A DNA stretch of 64,000 nt from Burkholderia gladioli (lineage in GTDB: Bacteria > Pseudomonadota > Gammaproteobacteria > Burkholderiales > Burkholderiaceae): the NCBI RefSeq assembly GCF_000959725.1, contig NZ_CP009323.1, positions 3,100,001 through 3,164,000 on the forward strand, in the 5' to 3' direction. Position numbers and translations under genes: made by a program. Below are positions 35,062-45,800 of this stretch, piece by piece. The notes beneath the pieces were generated by a model. The model did no database searches and was not told where the DNA came from. It saw only the letters and a list, made by a program, of their open reading frames with translations. Numbering within the stretch: position 1 is the stretch's first letter; every line of letters begins with the position of its first letter.

Positions 35062-36224
35062 ACGACACCATGACCCAGATCCTCGACCATGCCGGCGGCC
35101 TCGACGCCCGGCTCTACGACAGCGTTTCCGCCTCGCTCGACCACCCGGACCTGATCGCGCTGCGGCCCGGCCTGGTGGCCGCCGCGTTCCGGCTCATGAA
35201 GCTGGTGCCGGCCAAGTACATCATCGAGAAGGCGCTGGCCACCGGCCAGCTCGATCCCGGCATGCCGGTGCTTGAAACCTCCAGCGGCACCTTCGCGATG
35301 GGGATCGGCATCGTCTGCGCGGAGAAGCGCATCCCGTTCCACATCGTCAGCGACGCGGCGATCGACGCGCGCTTGCAGGCACGCCTCGCGCAGCTCGGCG
35401 GGCGCGTGCAGATCGTCGGCGCCGACGCTTCCGGCTCGAACGTGCAGGTGCTGCGGCTCGAGGCGCTGCAGGAGCAGTTGCGCGACAACCCCGGCGGCTT
35501 CTGGCCGCGCCAGTACGACAACCCCGACAACCAGCAGGCCTATCGCGCCTTCGCGCGGCAGCTGATCGCCGCCTTCGGCCGCGACCTGGTGGTGGTCGGC
35601 ACGGTCGGCTCGGGCGCCTCCACCTGCGGCACCATCAAGGCGCTGCGCGAGACCGATCCCTCGATCCGGCTGGTCGGCGTCGACACCTTCGGCAGCGTGC
35701 TGTTCGGCCTGCCGGTGGGCAAGCGCGCGCTGCGCGGGCTGGGCAACTCGATCCATCCCGGCAATGTCGACCACGCCTGCTTCGACGAGGTGCACTGGGT
35801 GTCGCCGGCCGAGGTCTATGCCAGCACGCGGCGCCTGCATGCCGAGCACGGCCTGTACTGCGGGCCGACCTCGGGCGCGGCCTTCATGGTCGCGGAATGG
35901 GTGCGCGCGCAACGGCAGGACGGCAAGACCGTGGTGTTCATCGCGCCGGACGAAGGCCATCGCTACATCGATTCGGTCTACGACGACGCCTGGCTGCGCG
36001 AGCAGGGCGTGGCCGACACCGTGCTGGCCACCGAACCGTCGCGTGCCGGCAGCCCGGCCACGGCCGGCGGCGCCTGGGCCCGCTTCGAGTGGGAACGGCG
36101 CAGCTTCGCCGAGGCCACCGGCCGCGACAAGCCGGCCGGCGACGCGCTGGCGCAGATCCGCGCCACGCCCACCGCGCCCGCCGTGCCTGCCGCGCCCGCG
36201 GCGGCCCCGGCCCCCGCGGCCTGA
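35058..36224 (+). CDS. Cysteine-synthase-like PLP enzyme (fold type II)
   Basis: A 388-residue protein of the cysteine synthase/SbnA family. K53 in PAKYIIEK is the expected PLP lysine, though the usual SxKDR context is changed. The ETSSGTFAMGIG loop replaces TSGNTG, and GTVGSGASTCGTIKAL is the phosphate-binding loop. The last about 60 residues are an Ala/Pro-rich extension. Family members replace an activated beta-substituent (O-acetyl or O-phospho) by a nucleophile. With the upstream kinase it could make a 2,3-diamino acid or another beta-substituted amino acid. The altered loops mean the nucleophile cannot be predicted. Confidence 0.83.
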   Translation: MNDTMTQILDHAGGLDARLYDSVSASLDHPDLIALRPGLVAAAFRLMKLVPAKYIIEKALATGQLDPGMPVLETSSGTFAMGIGIVCAEKRIPFHIVSDAAIDARLQARLAQLGGRVQIVGADASGSNVQVLRLEALQEQLRDNPGGFWPRQYDNPDNQQAYRAFARQLIAAFGRDLVVVGTVGSGASTCGTIKALRETDPSIRLVGVDTFGSVLFGLPVGKRALRGLGNSIHPGNVDHACFDEVHWVSPAEVYASTRRLHAEHGLYCGPTSGAAFMVAEWVRAQRQDGKTVVFIAPDEGHRYIDSVYDDAWLREQGVADTVLATEPSRAGSPATAGGAWARFEWERRSFAEATGRDKPAGDALAQIRATPTAPAVPAAPAAAPAPAA

Positions 36225-36276
36225 GCCGCCCGGCGAACCCGAACCATCGAGCAACCGACCACCTGACGCCCTGACC

Positions 36277-38961
36277 GTGAAGACCTTCGTATTCATCGAA
36301 AGCAATACCACCGGCACCGGCCGGCTGTGCCTGCGCCAGGCGCTGCTGCGCGGCTACCAGGTGGTGTTCGTGACCGCCCGCCCCCAGCTCTATCCGTTCC
36401 TGCGCGAACTGCTGATCGAGCCGCTGGTGGTCGATACCGCCGACGTGGCGCGCATCGTCGATGCGCTCGGCGCGTTCTCGCAGATCGCCGGCGTGTTCTC
36501 GACCTCCGAGTATTTCATCGAGACCGCCGCCACGGTGGCAGCGCACTTCGGCTTGGCCGGCGCGAGCCCCGAGGCGATCCGCACCTGCCGCGACAAGGCC
36601 CGCCTGGCCGCCTGCCTGCAGCGGGCCGGCGTGGGCGCGGCCCACACCGAGGTGGTGCCGGACCTGAGCGCCTTGCGCGACCTGGCGCTCGGCCTGTCCT
36701 ATCCGCGCGTGCTGAAGCCCTCGTTCGGCTCGGGCAGCGTCGGCGTGCGGCTGGTGCGAAACGAGGCCGAGCTGCTCGAGCACGGCGCTCAGATCCTCGC
36801 GGCGCGCAGCAACGAGCGCGGGCTGGCGGTGGTGCCGCAACTGCTGGTGCAGGCCTTCGTCGAGGGCGCGGAGTTCTCGGTGGAGGTGGTGGGGCTGGGC
36901 GCGGGGCGCGGTTATCGCGTGCTCGGCGTGACCGGCAAGCATCTCGGGGAACTGCCGTTCTTCGTGGAGAGCGGCCACGATTTCCCGGCGCCGATCCAGG
37001 CCGCCCAGCGCGACGCGCTGGTGGCCGAGACGCTGCGCGCGCTGGACGCCACCGGCCACCGCTTCGGCCCGGCCCATGTCGAATGCCGGATCGCCGAGGG
37101 CCGCGTGGTGATCATCGAGATCAACCCGCGCCTGGCGGGCGGCATGATCCCGCAGGCGATCGAGGCGGCCACCGGCATCGACGTGCTCGGCGCGATGGTG
37201 GACCTGCACGCGGGCGTCTCGCCCGACCTCGCGCCGCGCCGCGACGGCCAGGCCGCGATCCGCTTCGTGCTGCCGGGCCGGCGCGGCACGATCCGCGCGC
37301 TCTCGTTCGCCCAGGCGCCGCGCGCGGCCGGCGTGCGCATGCAGTTCATGGCGCTGCGCCAGCCGGGCCAGCGCGTCGAGCTGGACGGCGATTTCCGCGA
37401 TCGCGTCGCGCTGGTGCTGGCCTCGGCGGCCGATCGCGAGACCCTGGCGCGCGCGCTGGACGGCATCGAGGCGCGCGTGAAGCTGGAACTGGACGAGACG
37501 GACGCGCCCGCGCCGGCGGCCGGCACGGGCCGCCTGCGCCGCGGCCTGCATCCCGAGGCGCTGGCGATCGTGCGCCGTCCCGAGCCGCCGGCCGAGCGCC
37601 TGGCCGAGCTGGAGGCCTATGCCGCGATCGACGAGGCCCATCTGCTGATGCTGGTCGACGCCGGGCTGTGCCCGCCGGCGCGCGCGGCGGTGGTGCTGGC
37701 CGAGTTGGCGCGCCAGCGCGAGGCCGGTTTCGCGGCGATCGTCGAGGCGGTTGCGCCGCGCGGCAGCTATGCGCTCTACGAGCAGTTGCTGATCGAGCGC
37801 GTCGGGCTGGAGGCGGGCGGCGCCGTGCATACCGCGCGCTCGCGCAACGACATCAACGCCTGCGTCGCCAAGCTGCGCGCGCGCGACTGGTTCGACAGCG
37901 CCGCCGACCGCCTCTGGCGGCTGCGCTCGACCCTGCTCGACAAGGCCGGCGCCACGCTCGACTGGCCGCTGCCGGTCTACAGCCAGTACCAGGTGGCCCA
38001 GCCGGGCAGCTTCGGCTACTACCTCTGGTCGGTCGAGGCCGCGCTGCGGCGCGACCAGGCCGCGCTCGACGCGCTCGACGAGGACCTCGCCAGTTGCCCG
38101 CTCGGCGCGGGCGCGGGCGCCGGCACCGATTTCCCGATTCGCCCGGAAACCAGCGCCGCGCTGCTCGGCTTCGGCCACAGCTTCGACAGCGCGCTGGACG
38201 CGGTGGCCAGCCGCGACCTGGTGCTGCGCCTGCTGTCGGCGCTGGCGATCGCGGCCGCCACCTTGAGCCGCCTGGCGCACGACCTGCAGCTCTGGACCAT
38301 GCGCGAGACCGACTTCCTGGCGCTGCCCGACGAGCTCTCCGGCGGCTCCTCGCTGATGCCGCAAAAGCGCAACCCGTACCTGCTGGAGATCGTCAAGGGC
38401 AAGCTCGGCCACGTGGCCGGCGCGCTCAACGCGGCGGTGTTCGCAGCGCAGCGCACGCCCTTCAGCAACTCGGTGGAGATCGGCACCGAGATGCCCGCGC
38501 ATTGCGCCGACGCCGTGCGCGAGTTCGGCGAGAGCTGCGAGTTGCTGCGCTTGATGATCGACGGCATCGAGGGGCACCCGGGGGCGATGCGCGCCGCGGC
38601 CGACCGGGGCCTGGTGACGGCCACCCAGGTGGCGAACGCGCGGGTGCGCGAGACCGGCACCAGCTTCCACGAGGCGCATCACGAGGTGGGCGCGCTGATC
38701 ACCGCCACGCTGGAGGCGGGCGGCGACGCGCCGGCCGCGCTGGCGGGCCTGGTGCGCGAGCCGCTCGCGCCGGTCGAGGCGGCCGCCGCGCGGCTCGCCC
38801 ACGGCGGCGGCCCGGGCGCGGCCGAAGCCGGCATCGAGCGCGCGCTGGCGCTGCTGCGCGGCTCGGCCGAGACCGCCTGGAAGCGTCGCGCGGCCTGGCA
38901 GGCCGGTGCGCGGCAGCGCCAGACGCGGGTCGCCGCGCTGCTGGCGGCGGCGCCGCACTGA
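36277..38961 (+). CDS. Fused ATP-grasp ligase and argininosuccinate-lyase-like protein
   Basis: An 894-residue two-domain enzyme. Residues 1-about 410 form an ATP-grasp ligase with K147 in VLKPSFGSGS and the magnesium-binding EINPR (E281, N283). Residues about 430-894 form an ArgH/fumarase-superfamily lyase with HTARSRND (from H518) and GSSLMPQKRNP (S691/S692). The THLQ motif reads SQYQ, so the catalytic histidine is Gln570. A ligase adding aspartate to a carboxylate followed by fumarate release would be an amidation route like PurC/PurB. That is inference. The start is GTG 36277; the open frame runs further upstream but antedates the ATP-grasp N-terminus. Confidence 0.85.
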   Translation: MKTFVFIESNTTGTGRLCLRQALLRGYQVVFVTARPQLYPFLRELLIEPLVVDTADVARIVDALGAFSQIAGVFSTSEYFIETAATVAAHFGLAGASPEAIRTCRDKARLAACLQRAGVGAAHTEVVPDLSALRDLALGLSYPRVLKPSFGSGSVGVRLVRNEAELLEHGAQILAARSNERGLAVVPQLLVQAFVEGAEFSVEVVGLGAGRGYRVLGVTGKHLGELPFFVESGHDFPAPIQAAQRDALVAETLRALDATGHRFGPAHVECRIAEGRVVIIEINPRLAGGMIPQAIEAATGIDVLGAMVDLHAGVSPDLAPRRDGQAAIRFVLPGRRGTIRALSFAQAPRAAGVRMQFMALRQPGQRVELDGDFRDRVALVLASAADRETLARALDGIEARVKLELDETDAPAPAAGTGRLRRGLHPEALAIVRRPEPPAERLAELEAYAAIDEAHLLMLVDAGLCPPARAAVVLAELARQREAGFAAIVEAVAPRGSYALYEQLLIERVGLEAGGAVHTARSRNDINACVAKLRARDWFDSAADRLWRLRSTLLDKAGATLDWPLPVYSQYQVAQPGSFGYYLWSVEAALRRDQAALDALDEDLASCPLGAGAGAGTDFPIRPETSAALLGFGHSFDSALDAVASRDLVLRLLSALAIAAATLSRLAHDLQLWTMRETDFLALPDELSGGSSLMPQKRNPYLLEIVKGKLGHVAGALNAAVFAAQRTPFSNSVEIGTEMPAHCADAVREFGESCELLRLMIDGIEGHPGAMRAAADRGLVTATQVANARVRETGTSFHEAHHEVGALITATLEAGGDAPAALAGLVREPLAPVEAAAARLAHGGGPGAAEAGIERALALLRGSAETAWKRRAAWQAGARQRQTRVAALLAAAPH

Positions 38962-39064
38962 GGCCGAGCGCGGCCTGGCCAGCCGCAACACCCACAAACG
39001 GCGGCGATCGCATCGATCGTCGTCAGGATGACGAAACGAATTGACCGAACGAGAGACGCAGGCG

Positions 39065-40138
39065 ATGGACCGACCCCTGATTGATTTCCTGAGCGATACC
39101 GTGACCGTGCCGACCGCGCCGATGCGCCGCGCGATGTTCGAGGCCGAAGTCGGCGACGACTGCTACGGCGAGGACCCGACCGTCAACGAACTGGAGGCGC
39201 TGGCCGCGCACATGACCGGCAAGGCGGCCGCGGCCTTCGTGTCGAGCGGCACGCTGGGCAACCTGACGGCGCTGCTGGCGCAGTGCCCGCGCGGCCACGA
39301 GGTGATCCTCGGCGACCAGTCCGACCTCTACAACTACGAGGCGGGCGGCATCTCGCTGGTGGGGGGCGGCGTGCTGCACCCGGTGGCCACCGCGGCCGAC
39401 GGCAGCCTGCCGATCGAGGCGCTGCGCGCGGCGATCCGCGACCGCCACGACTACCAGTGCGCGCCGGCCGCCGTGATCGCGCTGGAGAACCCGCATTGCC
39501 TGGCCGGCGGCCGCGTGCTCTCGCTCGACTACCTGCGCCGCGTGCGCGAGCTGGCCGACCAGCACGGCCTGGCCGTGCACATGGACGGCGCCCGCCTGTT
39601 CAACGCGGCGGTGGCGCTGGGCGTGCCGGCCGCCGAGATCGTCTCGTATGCCGATTCGGTGCAGTTCTGCCTGTCCAAGAGCCTGGCCGCGCCTTACGGC
39701 TCGATGGTCTGCGGCAGCGCCGAGCTGATCGATCGCGTCAAGCGCTACCGCAAGCTGCTCGGCGGCGGCACGCGCCAGGCCGGGATCATGGCCGCCGCCG
39801 GCCTGGTCGCGCTCACCGAGATGGTGGAGCGGCTGGGCGAGGACCATCGCCGCGCCGCGCGTCTGGCCGCCGGGCTCGCGCGGATTCCCGGCATCGCGCT
39901 GCGCGCGCCCGCGTTCGACACCAGCATGGTGTTCTTCGACGTGGCGGTGCCCGGCAATGCTGCCTTTCTCGATGCGCTGCGCGAGCAGGGCATCCGCATG
40001 GGCCTGCTCGGCGACGGCGTGATCCGCGCCGTCGTCCACTACCAGATCGACGACGCGGCGATCGACGCCACCATCGCGGCCGCCGGGGCGATCCTCGCCG
40101 AGGCCGCGCTGCCCGAGGCGATGGAGTCGCATCGATGA
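39065..40138 (+). CDS. Low-specificity threonine aldolase-type PLP enzyme
   Basis: A 357-residue fold-type I enzyme of the threonine aldolase/beta-eliminating lyase family. It begins DFLSDTVTVPTAPM as LtaE proteins do, keeps GEDPTVNELE and the cofactor Asp in HMDGARLFNA, and has the PLP lysine at K205 (CLSKSLAAPYGS). These enzymes split or form beta-hydroxy-alpha-amino acids from glycine and an aldehyde. In the cluster it could make a beta-hydroxy amino acid that is then phosphorylated by the PduX-like kinase. It is 104 bp from the fusion gene. Confidence 0.87.
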   Translation: MDRPLIDFLSDTVTVPTAPMRRAMFEAEVGDDCYGEDPTVNELEALAAHMTGKAAAAFVSSGTLGNLTALLAQCPRGHEVILGDQSDLYNYEAGGISLVGGGVLHPVATAADGSLPIEALRAAIRDRHDYQCAPAAVIALENPHCLAGGRVLSLDYLRRVRELADQHGLAVHMDGARLFNAAVALGVPAAEIVSYADSVQFCLSKSLAAPYGSMVCGSAELIDRVKRYRKLLGGGTRQAGIMAAAGLVALTEMVERLGEDHRRAARLAAGLARIPGIALRAPAFDTSMVFFDVAVPGNAAFLDALREQGIRMGLLGDGVIRAVVHYQIDDAAIDATIAAAGAILAEAALPEAMESHR

Positions 40139-40206
40139 GCGCCGCGACTTCCCGCATCTCCACGGTCTGCGCCGACCAGCCCGCCATTGGACTTCAAGGA
40201 ACCCGA

Positions 40207-40794
40207 ATGAGCTTCCCGCTTGCCACCGCGCGCCTGGTGCTGCGCCCCTTCACGCGCGACGACCTCGCCAGCTTCACCGCCTACCGCAACCATCCCGAGG
40301 TGGCGCGCTACCAGGGCTGGTCCTCGTATTCCTTCGACGACGCGCTGGCCTTCTTCGCCGAGCAGGAGCCGCTCGCCTTCGACACCGATGAAACCTGGTT
40401 CCAGATCGCCGCCGAACGCCGGACCGACGGGCAACTGGTCGGCGACGTGGCGGTGCACTTCCTCGACGAGGGACGCCAGGCCGAGCTGGGCGTGACCTTC
40501 GACGTTCAGGCGCAGCGCCAGGGTTATGCGCGCGAGGCGGTGGCGAGCGTGGTCGAGCTGCTGTTCGAGCAGCATGGCAAGCACCGGCTGGTGGCCACCG
40601 TCGATGCGCTCAACGCGCGCGCGCAGCGGCTGCTGGAGCACCTGGGCTTCCGCCGCGAGGGCATGTATCGCCAGAACGTGTTCTTCAAGGGCGCCTGGGG
40701 CGACGAATACGCCTATGCGCTGCTGGCCAGCGAATGGCGCGAACGACGCGCGCAGGCCGGGGCGGCCGACATGGCCGCAGGGGAGGCGCGATGA
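40207..40794 (+). CDS. GNAT N-acetyltransferase (RimJ/RimL type)
   Basis: A 195-residue GNAT protein of the RimJ/RimL subgroup. It starts LATARLVLRPFTRDDLASF, has the acetyl-CoA region DVQAQRQGYAREAVASV, and ends with LEHLGFRREGMYRQNVFFKG, all typical. It could acetylate a free amine of the product as self-protection, or of a precursor. Its stop overlaps the NRPS start by 4 bases, so it is translationally coupled to the synthetase. Confidence 0.85.
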   Translation: MSFPLATARLVLRPFTRDDLASFTAYRNHPEVARYQGWSSYSFDDALAFFAEQEPLAFDTDETWFQIAAERRTDGQLVGDVAVHFLDEGRQAELGVTFDVQAQRQGYAREAVASVVELLFEQHGKHRLVATVDALNARAQRLLEHLGFRREGMYRQNVFFKGAWGDEYAYALLASEWRERRAQAGAADMAAGEAR

Positions 40795-42890
40795 GCGGCC
40801 ACGCGAATTTCGTCGATCTGTGCCGCGCGCGCGCCGAGACGCTCGGCGAGGCGCTGGCCTATCGCTATCTCGAAGGCCGCGACGGCGACGATGCGGCGCC
40901 GAGCCTGAGCTTCGCCGGCCTCGACCTGGCGGCGCGCCGCGTCGCCGCGCGGCTGGCCGCGAGCGGCGGCGCCGGCGATCGCGCGCTGATCGTCTGCCCG
41001 CAAAGCCTCGACTACGTGACGGCCTTCTTCGGCTGCCTCTATGGCGGCTTCATCGCCGTGCCGGCCTACGCGCCGCGCAACAACCATCACTTCGAGCGCC
41101 TGGCGCGCATCATCGAGGACGCCGCGCCGCGCTTCGTGATGCTCACCCGCAAGCAGGCCGCCTCGATCGAGGCCTTCATCGCCGAGCGTCCCGCGCTGAG
41201 CGCGGTCGAGCTGATCGTGGTCGACGAGCTGGGCGAGCTCGATCCGGCCGGCTGGCGCCCGCACGCGGCCACGCCCGACACGCTGGCCTTCCTGCAATAC
41301 ACCTCGGGCTCGACGGGCCAGGCCAAGGGCATCATGGTCACGCACGGCAACCTGCTCGCCAACGAGGAGATGATCCGCCTGATGTGCGGCAACACGCCGG
41401 ACAGCCACGCGGTGTTCTGGCTGCCGCTGTTCCACGACATGGGGCTGATGACCCTGCTGCAGGGCGTCTACGTCGGCTACCCGACCACCCTGATGGCGCC
41501 GATGGACTTCCTCGGCAATCCGCTGCGCTGGCTGCAGGCCGTCTCGCGCTATCGCGCCACGCTGACCGTGGCGCCCAACTTCGCCTGGCAGCTGTGCGTC
41601 GAGAAGATCGCGCCGGCGCAACTGGCCGGGCTCGACCTGTCGAGCGTGACGGCCGCCGTGAACGGCTCGGAGCCGGTGTCGGTGCGCACCCTGGACGCCT
41701 TCGTCGCGCGCTTCGGCGCCTGCGGCTTCCGCGCCGAGGCGTTCCGGCCCAGCTACGGGCTGGCCGAGGCCACCCTGCTGGTGACGGGTTCGACCGGCTA
41801 CGGGCCGCGCCACGTGATCGAGCAGACCAGCCTGGCCGCCTCGGGACGTAGCACGGTGTTCCGGCGCGTCGGCTGCGGCGGCCCGGTGGCGGGCGGCGAG
41901 CTGGCGATCGTCGATCGCGACAGCCGCGCACGCCTGGCCGACGACGCGGTCGGCGAGATCTGGGTCAAGGGCCCGCACGTGGCCCAGGGCTACTGGGGCG
42001 ATGCCGAGAAGAGCGCGCAGACCTTCGGCAACTTCACGGCCGACGGCGACGGCCCCTTCCTCGCCACCGGCGACCTGGGCTTCCTGCACGGCGGCGAGCT
42101 GGTGGTCACCGGCCGCTGCAAGGACGTGATCATCCTGCGAGGCGACAACTACTATCCGTCCGACCTGGAGGCCACCGCCACCGCCGCGCATCGCGCGCTG
42201 GTGCCGGACGGCGCGGCCGCCTTCACGCTGGCCGAGAACGCCTCGGCGGGGAGCGCCGGCGAGAGCGCCGGGCAGGCCGCGGAGGCCACGCAGGCAGCGC
42301 AAGCCGACACGCAGGCGCTGGCCCTGGTCGCCGAGGTGCGGCGCAATACGCCGCCGGCCGAGTTCCCGGCGATCGTCGCGGCGATCGTCGAACGCGTCGC
42401 CTCGGGGCATGGCCTTGCGCTGGAACGCGTGGTGCTGATCAAGGAGCGCTCGATCGCCAAGACCTCCAGCGGCAAGGTGCAGCGCAGCGCCGTGCGCGAG
42501 GAGCTGCACGGCGGCGCGCTGAAGGTGCTGCACGAGGCGCGGCCCGGCGCGAGCGGCACGCGGGACGCGTCGCGGGTCGCGCAGGACCCGCACGCGGTGC
42601 TGCACGCGATGCTGGCCGCCGCCCAGGGGGAGGCCTTTGCGCGGCTGGTCGAGGGCGTGGTGCAGAACCAGTTCGCCGAGCTGCTGAAGACGCCGTTCTA
42701 CGCGCTCGACCTGTCGCGGCCGGTGTCGGCGCTCGGCCTCGATTCGCTGGCGCTGGTGCAGGTCCAGCATCGGCTCGGCGCCGCGTTGCGCGTCGAGCTG
42801 CCGGTCGAGCTGCTGTTCGGCGATCTCACGCTGGCGGCGCTGGCCGCCGAGATCGGCACGCTGGCCGAACGCGCCTGGCGAGCACCGGCC
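40791..42890 (+). other. NRPS loading part: FAAL and acyl carrier
   Basis: The adenylating motif YTSGSTGQAKG (from Y170), RPSYGLAEATLLVTG and the C-terminal lysine motif SSGKVQR (G561) identify a fatty acyl-AMP ligase. The carrier motif GLDSL (Ser652) is the acyl-carrier type rather than peptidyl type. It loads a fatty acid directly as acyl-AMP onto the carrier. An Ala/Gln-rich linker (about residues 481-510) interrupts the FAAL C-terminal part. Confidence 0.9.
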
Positions 42891-45800
42891 GCCGAGGAAA
42901 CCGGCACGCCGACGCGGGCCGGGGCGGCCGCGCCCGCCGTTGGCGACTGGCCGGCGACGCCGGGCCAGGCCGCGCTGTGGCTCGCGCAGCAGGCGAACCG
43001 TGGCTCGGTCGACTACAACGAGGGTTTCGTGGCGGAGGCCGACGCGGCCTTCGATGCCGAGCGTTTCTCCCGCGCGCTGGGTCAGCTGGCGGCGCGCCAC
43101 GACGTGCTGCGGATGGTGCTGATCGAGCGCGACGGCAAGCCGATGGCGGCCGAGGCGCCGGCACCGGCCCTGGTGCAGGCGCGTTTCGCCGACGACGAGG
43201 CCGCGCTGCAGGCCGCGCGCGAAACGCTGGTCACGCCGTTCGACCTGGGCGTCGCCGCCTGGCGCGCCAGCGTCACGCAGGGCCCGACGCGGACCTGGGT
43301 CGCGCTCGCCCTGCATCATGGCTGCGTCGACATGTGGTCCTTCGACCTGCTGCTGGCCGAACTCGGCCGCCTCTACGACGCGCTCGGCCGCGGCGAGGCC
43401 GAACCGCCGGTGGCCACGCGCGGCTATCGCGCCTTCGCCGCCGCGCAGCGCGACTGGCTCGCCTCGCCGGCGGCCGCGCGCGCGCTCGACGCCTGGCGCG
43501 GCCGGCTGGCCGGCATGCCCGAGCGTTCCGCCTTCCCGGCGACGGTGGCGCCCTCGCGCGCCGGCGAGGCCGGCGCGGGCCAGCATCGCTTCCGCATCGA
43601 CGCGGCCACCACCGGCGCGCTGTCCGCGCTGGCCGGCCGTCACGGCCTGAGCGTCTATCAACTGCTGTTCGCGGCCGGCGCGCTGCTGCTGGGTCGCTAC
43701 GCGGCGCAGCGCGAGGTGGTGCTCGGCATGCCGGCGCATGCGCGCGAGCAGGCCGACGCGAACACCATCGGCTATTTCGCCAACGTGCTGCCGATTCGCG
43801 TCGCGCTCGACGACGGCCAGCCGATCGGCGCCTGGCTGCGGCAGGTCAAGGCCGCGATCGTCGACGGGCTGCGCGACCAGGCCTTGCCGCTGCCGGTGCT
43901 GGCCGACGCGCTGGGCGCGACGGGGCCGCTGGTGCAGACCGTGATCTCGCTGCTGGCGCCGGGCGCCGGCCGCCCGGCGCTGTCGGCCGGTGATGCGGCC
44001 CGCGATGCGGCTGTCGATGCGACCGAAGGAGAACGCCTCGCGCCGTTCGCGCTGGGTAGCGCGGGCGGGCGCCTGGCGCTCGGCGACAGCGTGCTGGCCT
44101 CCTGCGAGACCGGCCATGTGCGCGCGCCGTTCGACCTGACGTTCCAGCTCAGCGAGGACGGCGGCGAACTGGCCGGCGCAATCGCCTATCGCGCCGAACG
44201 CCATGCCGCGCCGATGATCGCGCGCCTGGCCGCCAACTTCGCGCGGCTGCTGGCTGCATTGAGCGAGGCCGGCGACTCGGCCCGCGTCGGCGAGCTGCCG
44301 ATGCTGGCCGAGCCCGAGCTGGCGCTGCTGCGCCGGCACCTGACGGGCCCGGCGGCCACGCCGATGCGCGCCGGCGACGACGTGGCGGCGCGCTTCGCCC
44401 GCCTCGCGGCCACGCAGGCCGATGCGCCGGCGCTGGCCGGCGGCGAACGCGCCTTCAGCTATGGCGAACTGGATCGCGCCACCGACGCGCTGGCCCGCAT
44501 GCTGCGCGCCGACGGTGTCGCGGCCGGCGAACGCGTGGCGGTGGCGGTGGCCGATCGCGGCATGCAGGCGCTGCTCGCGCTGGCCGTGCTGAAGGCCGGC
44601 GCCAGCTACCTGCCCGTCGATCTCGCCAACCCGGCCGAGCGCCTCGCCTGGCTGCTCGACGACAGCGGCGCGCGGCGCGTGCTGAGCACCCGGCGCGACG
44701 CCGCGCGCGTGCCGGCCACGGCGGCGGCGCGCGTGATGGTGGTCGACGCGCATCTCGATGCCGCCGGCGCTGGCGAAGCGCTGCCGGCCGTCGCCCCGCG
44801 CGCGGACGACATCGCCTACTGCATCTACACCAGCGGCTCGACCGGCCAGCCCAAGGGCGTGCTGGTGCCGCACGGCGGCCTCGCCAACCTGGTGGACTGG
44901 CATGTCGAGGCCTTCGGGCTCGATGCGGGCTCGCGCGTGGCGATGCTGGCCGGCCCCGGCTTCGACGCGGCGGTCTGGGAGATCTGGCCGGCGCTGTGCG
45001 CGGGCGCGAGCCTGGTGGAACCGCCAGCCGCGCTGCGCCACGACGCGGCCGCGCTGGCGCAATGGCTCGATGCCGAGGCGATCAGCCATGCCTTCCTGCC
45101 CACGCCGCTGGCCGAGGCCTTCCTCGCCACCGGCGCCGCGCCGCGCGCGCTGCGCGTGCTGCTCACCGGCGGCGATCAGCTGAAGTCGCGCGCCGTGCCC
45201 GGTGCCGCGTACCGGCTCGTCAACGCCTATGGCCCGACCGAGAACAGCGTGGTCACCACGGCCGGCGAGGTTGCCGCGGATGATTCGACCGAAGGCGCGC
45301 CCGCGCTGCCCGACATCGGCCGGCCGATCCGCGGCCAGCGGCTGCACGTGCTCGATACGGCGCTGCGCGCCGTGCCGCTCGGCGTGGCCGGCCAGCTCTA
45401 CGTGGGCGGCGCCGGGCTGGCCGCCGGCTACCTGGGGCGCCTCGAGCTGAGCGCCGAGCGCTTCGTGTTGGCGCCGCGAGGCGAGGCGGCCGGCACGCGC
45501 CTTTATGCCACCGGCGACGTGGTGCGGCTCGACGAAACCGGGCGCATCCACTTCATCGGCCGCGCCGACGACCAGGTGCAGATCCGCGGCTTCCGCGTCG
45601 AGCCGGCCGAGGTGGAGGCGGTGATCGCCGCGCATCCGGCGGTGGGGCAATGCAAGGTGCTGGCCTTCGAACGCGCCGCGGCCGGGAAGCTGCTGGCCGC
45701 CTATGTCGCGCCGCGCGCCGGAGCGGGCGCCGCGCTGGACGAGGCCGCGCTGCGCGCCTTCGTCGAGGCGCGGCTGCCGTCCTACATGCGGCCCGCCGCC

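Noticed and set aside
35764..36276. Upstream extension of the ATP-grasp/lyase frame
   Set aside because: It overlaps the end of the PLP-enzyme gene in another frame and has no family-like sequence; GTG 36277 begins the ATP-grasp fold.
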